From an uncultured Clostridia bacterium (GTDB lineage Bacteria > Bacillota > Clostridia > TANB77 > CAG-465): a stretch of DNA of 6,017 nucleotides. This document shows, piece by piece, positions 6,000 to 6,017 of the stretch. Numbering within the stretch: position 1 is the stretch's first letter; each line of letters opens with the position of its first letter. A program made the position numbers and the translations under genes. Below the pieces are notes generated by a model that had not been told where the DNA came from, did not search any database, and saw nothing but the letters and a program-made list of their open reading frames with translations. Where the stretch lies: NCBI GenBank assembly GCA_934130325.1, contig CAKOYA010000046.1:1-6017 (forward strand), given 5' to 3'.

Positions 6000-6017
6000 A
6001 AAAGTGTTATACTATAC

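Overview
The window reads as part of a cell-surface polysaccharide (capsule, exopolysaccharide or teichoic-acid-like) gene cluster from a very AT-rich Gram-positive bacterium, most likely a Clostridia-type Bacillota. Base composition is about one quarter G+C by eye. All six main genes lie on the + strand and end in TAA. Tryptophan is encoded by TGG and no in-frame TGA is used. The clearest ribosome binding sites are strong AGGAGG-type sequences. No rRNA, tRNA, CRISPR array, transposase or attachment site was seen.

Layout. Positions 2-535 hold the 3' end of a family 2 glycosyltransferase whose start lies before the window. It overlaps by 11 bases a multi-pass membrane protein of the lysylphosphatidylglycerol-synthase-TM / 'flippase-like' family (525-1376). 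After a gap of about 75 bases comes a block of three soluble enzymes. The first is a two-part protein ending in an aminoglycoside/choline-kinase-like phosphotransferase domain (1451-2887). One base later is a minimal HAD phosphatase of the capsule EcbF/BcbF type (2889-3290). After a 94-base spacer containing a palindrome comes a sugar-phosphate-type nucleotidylyltransferase (3385-4101). A large polytopic membrane protein resembling GT-C glycosyltransferases of the DUF6020 type follows (4180-5832). The last 185 bases hold a possible 16-codon ORF, a weak hairpin terminator, a trio of related half-sites and AT-rich promoter-like sequences. They probably mark the end of this operon and the start of the next unit.

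How the genes may work together. Kinase, HAD phosphatase and nucleotidylyltransferase are the three chemistries needed to phosphorylate, trim and nucleotide-activate a small alcohol or sugar. The logic is that of the GDP-heptose route (HddA/GmhB/HddC) and the choline route (LicA/LicC), but with this particular mix of folds. The flanking glycosyltransferases and the flippase-like protein would then use the activated donor, or build and move a lipid-linked glycan. The substrate cannot be told from sequence. The cassette, with its kinase carrying an unassigned N-terminal domain, is the most interesting part of the window.
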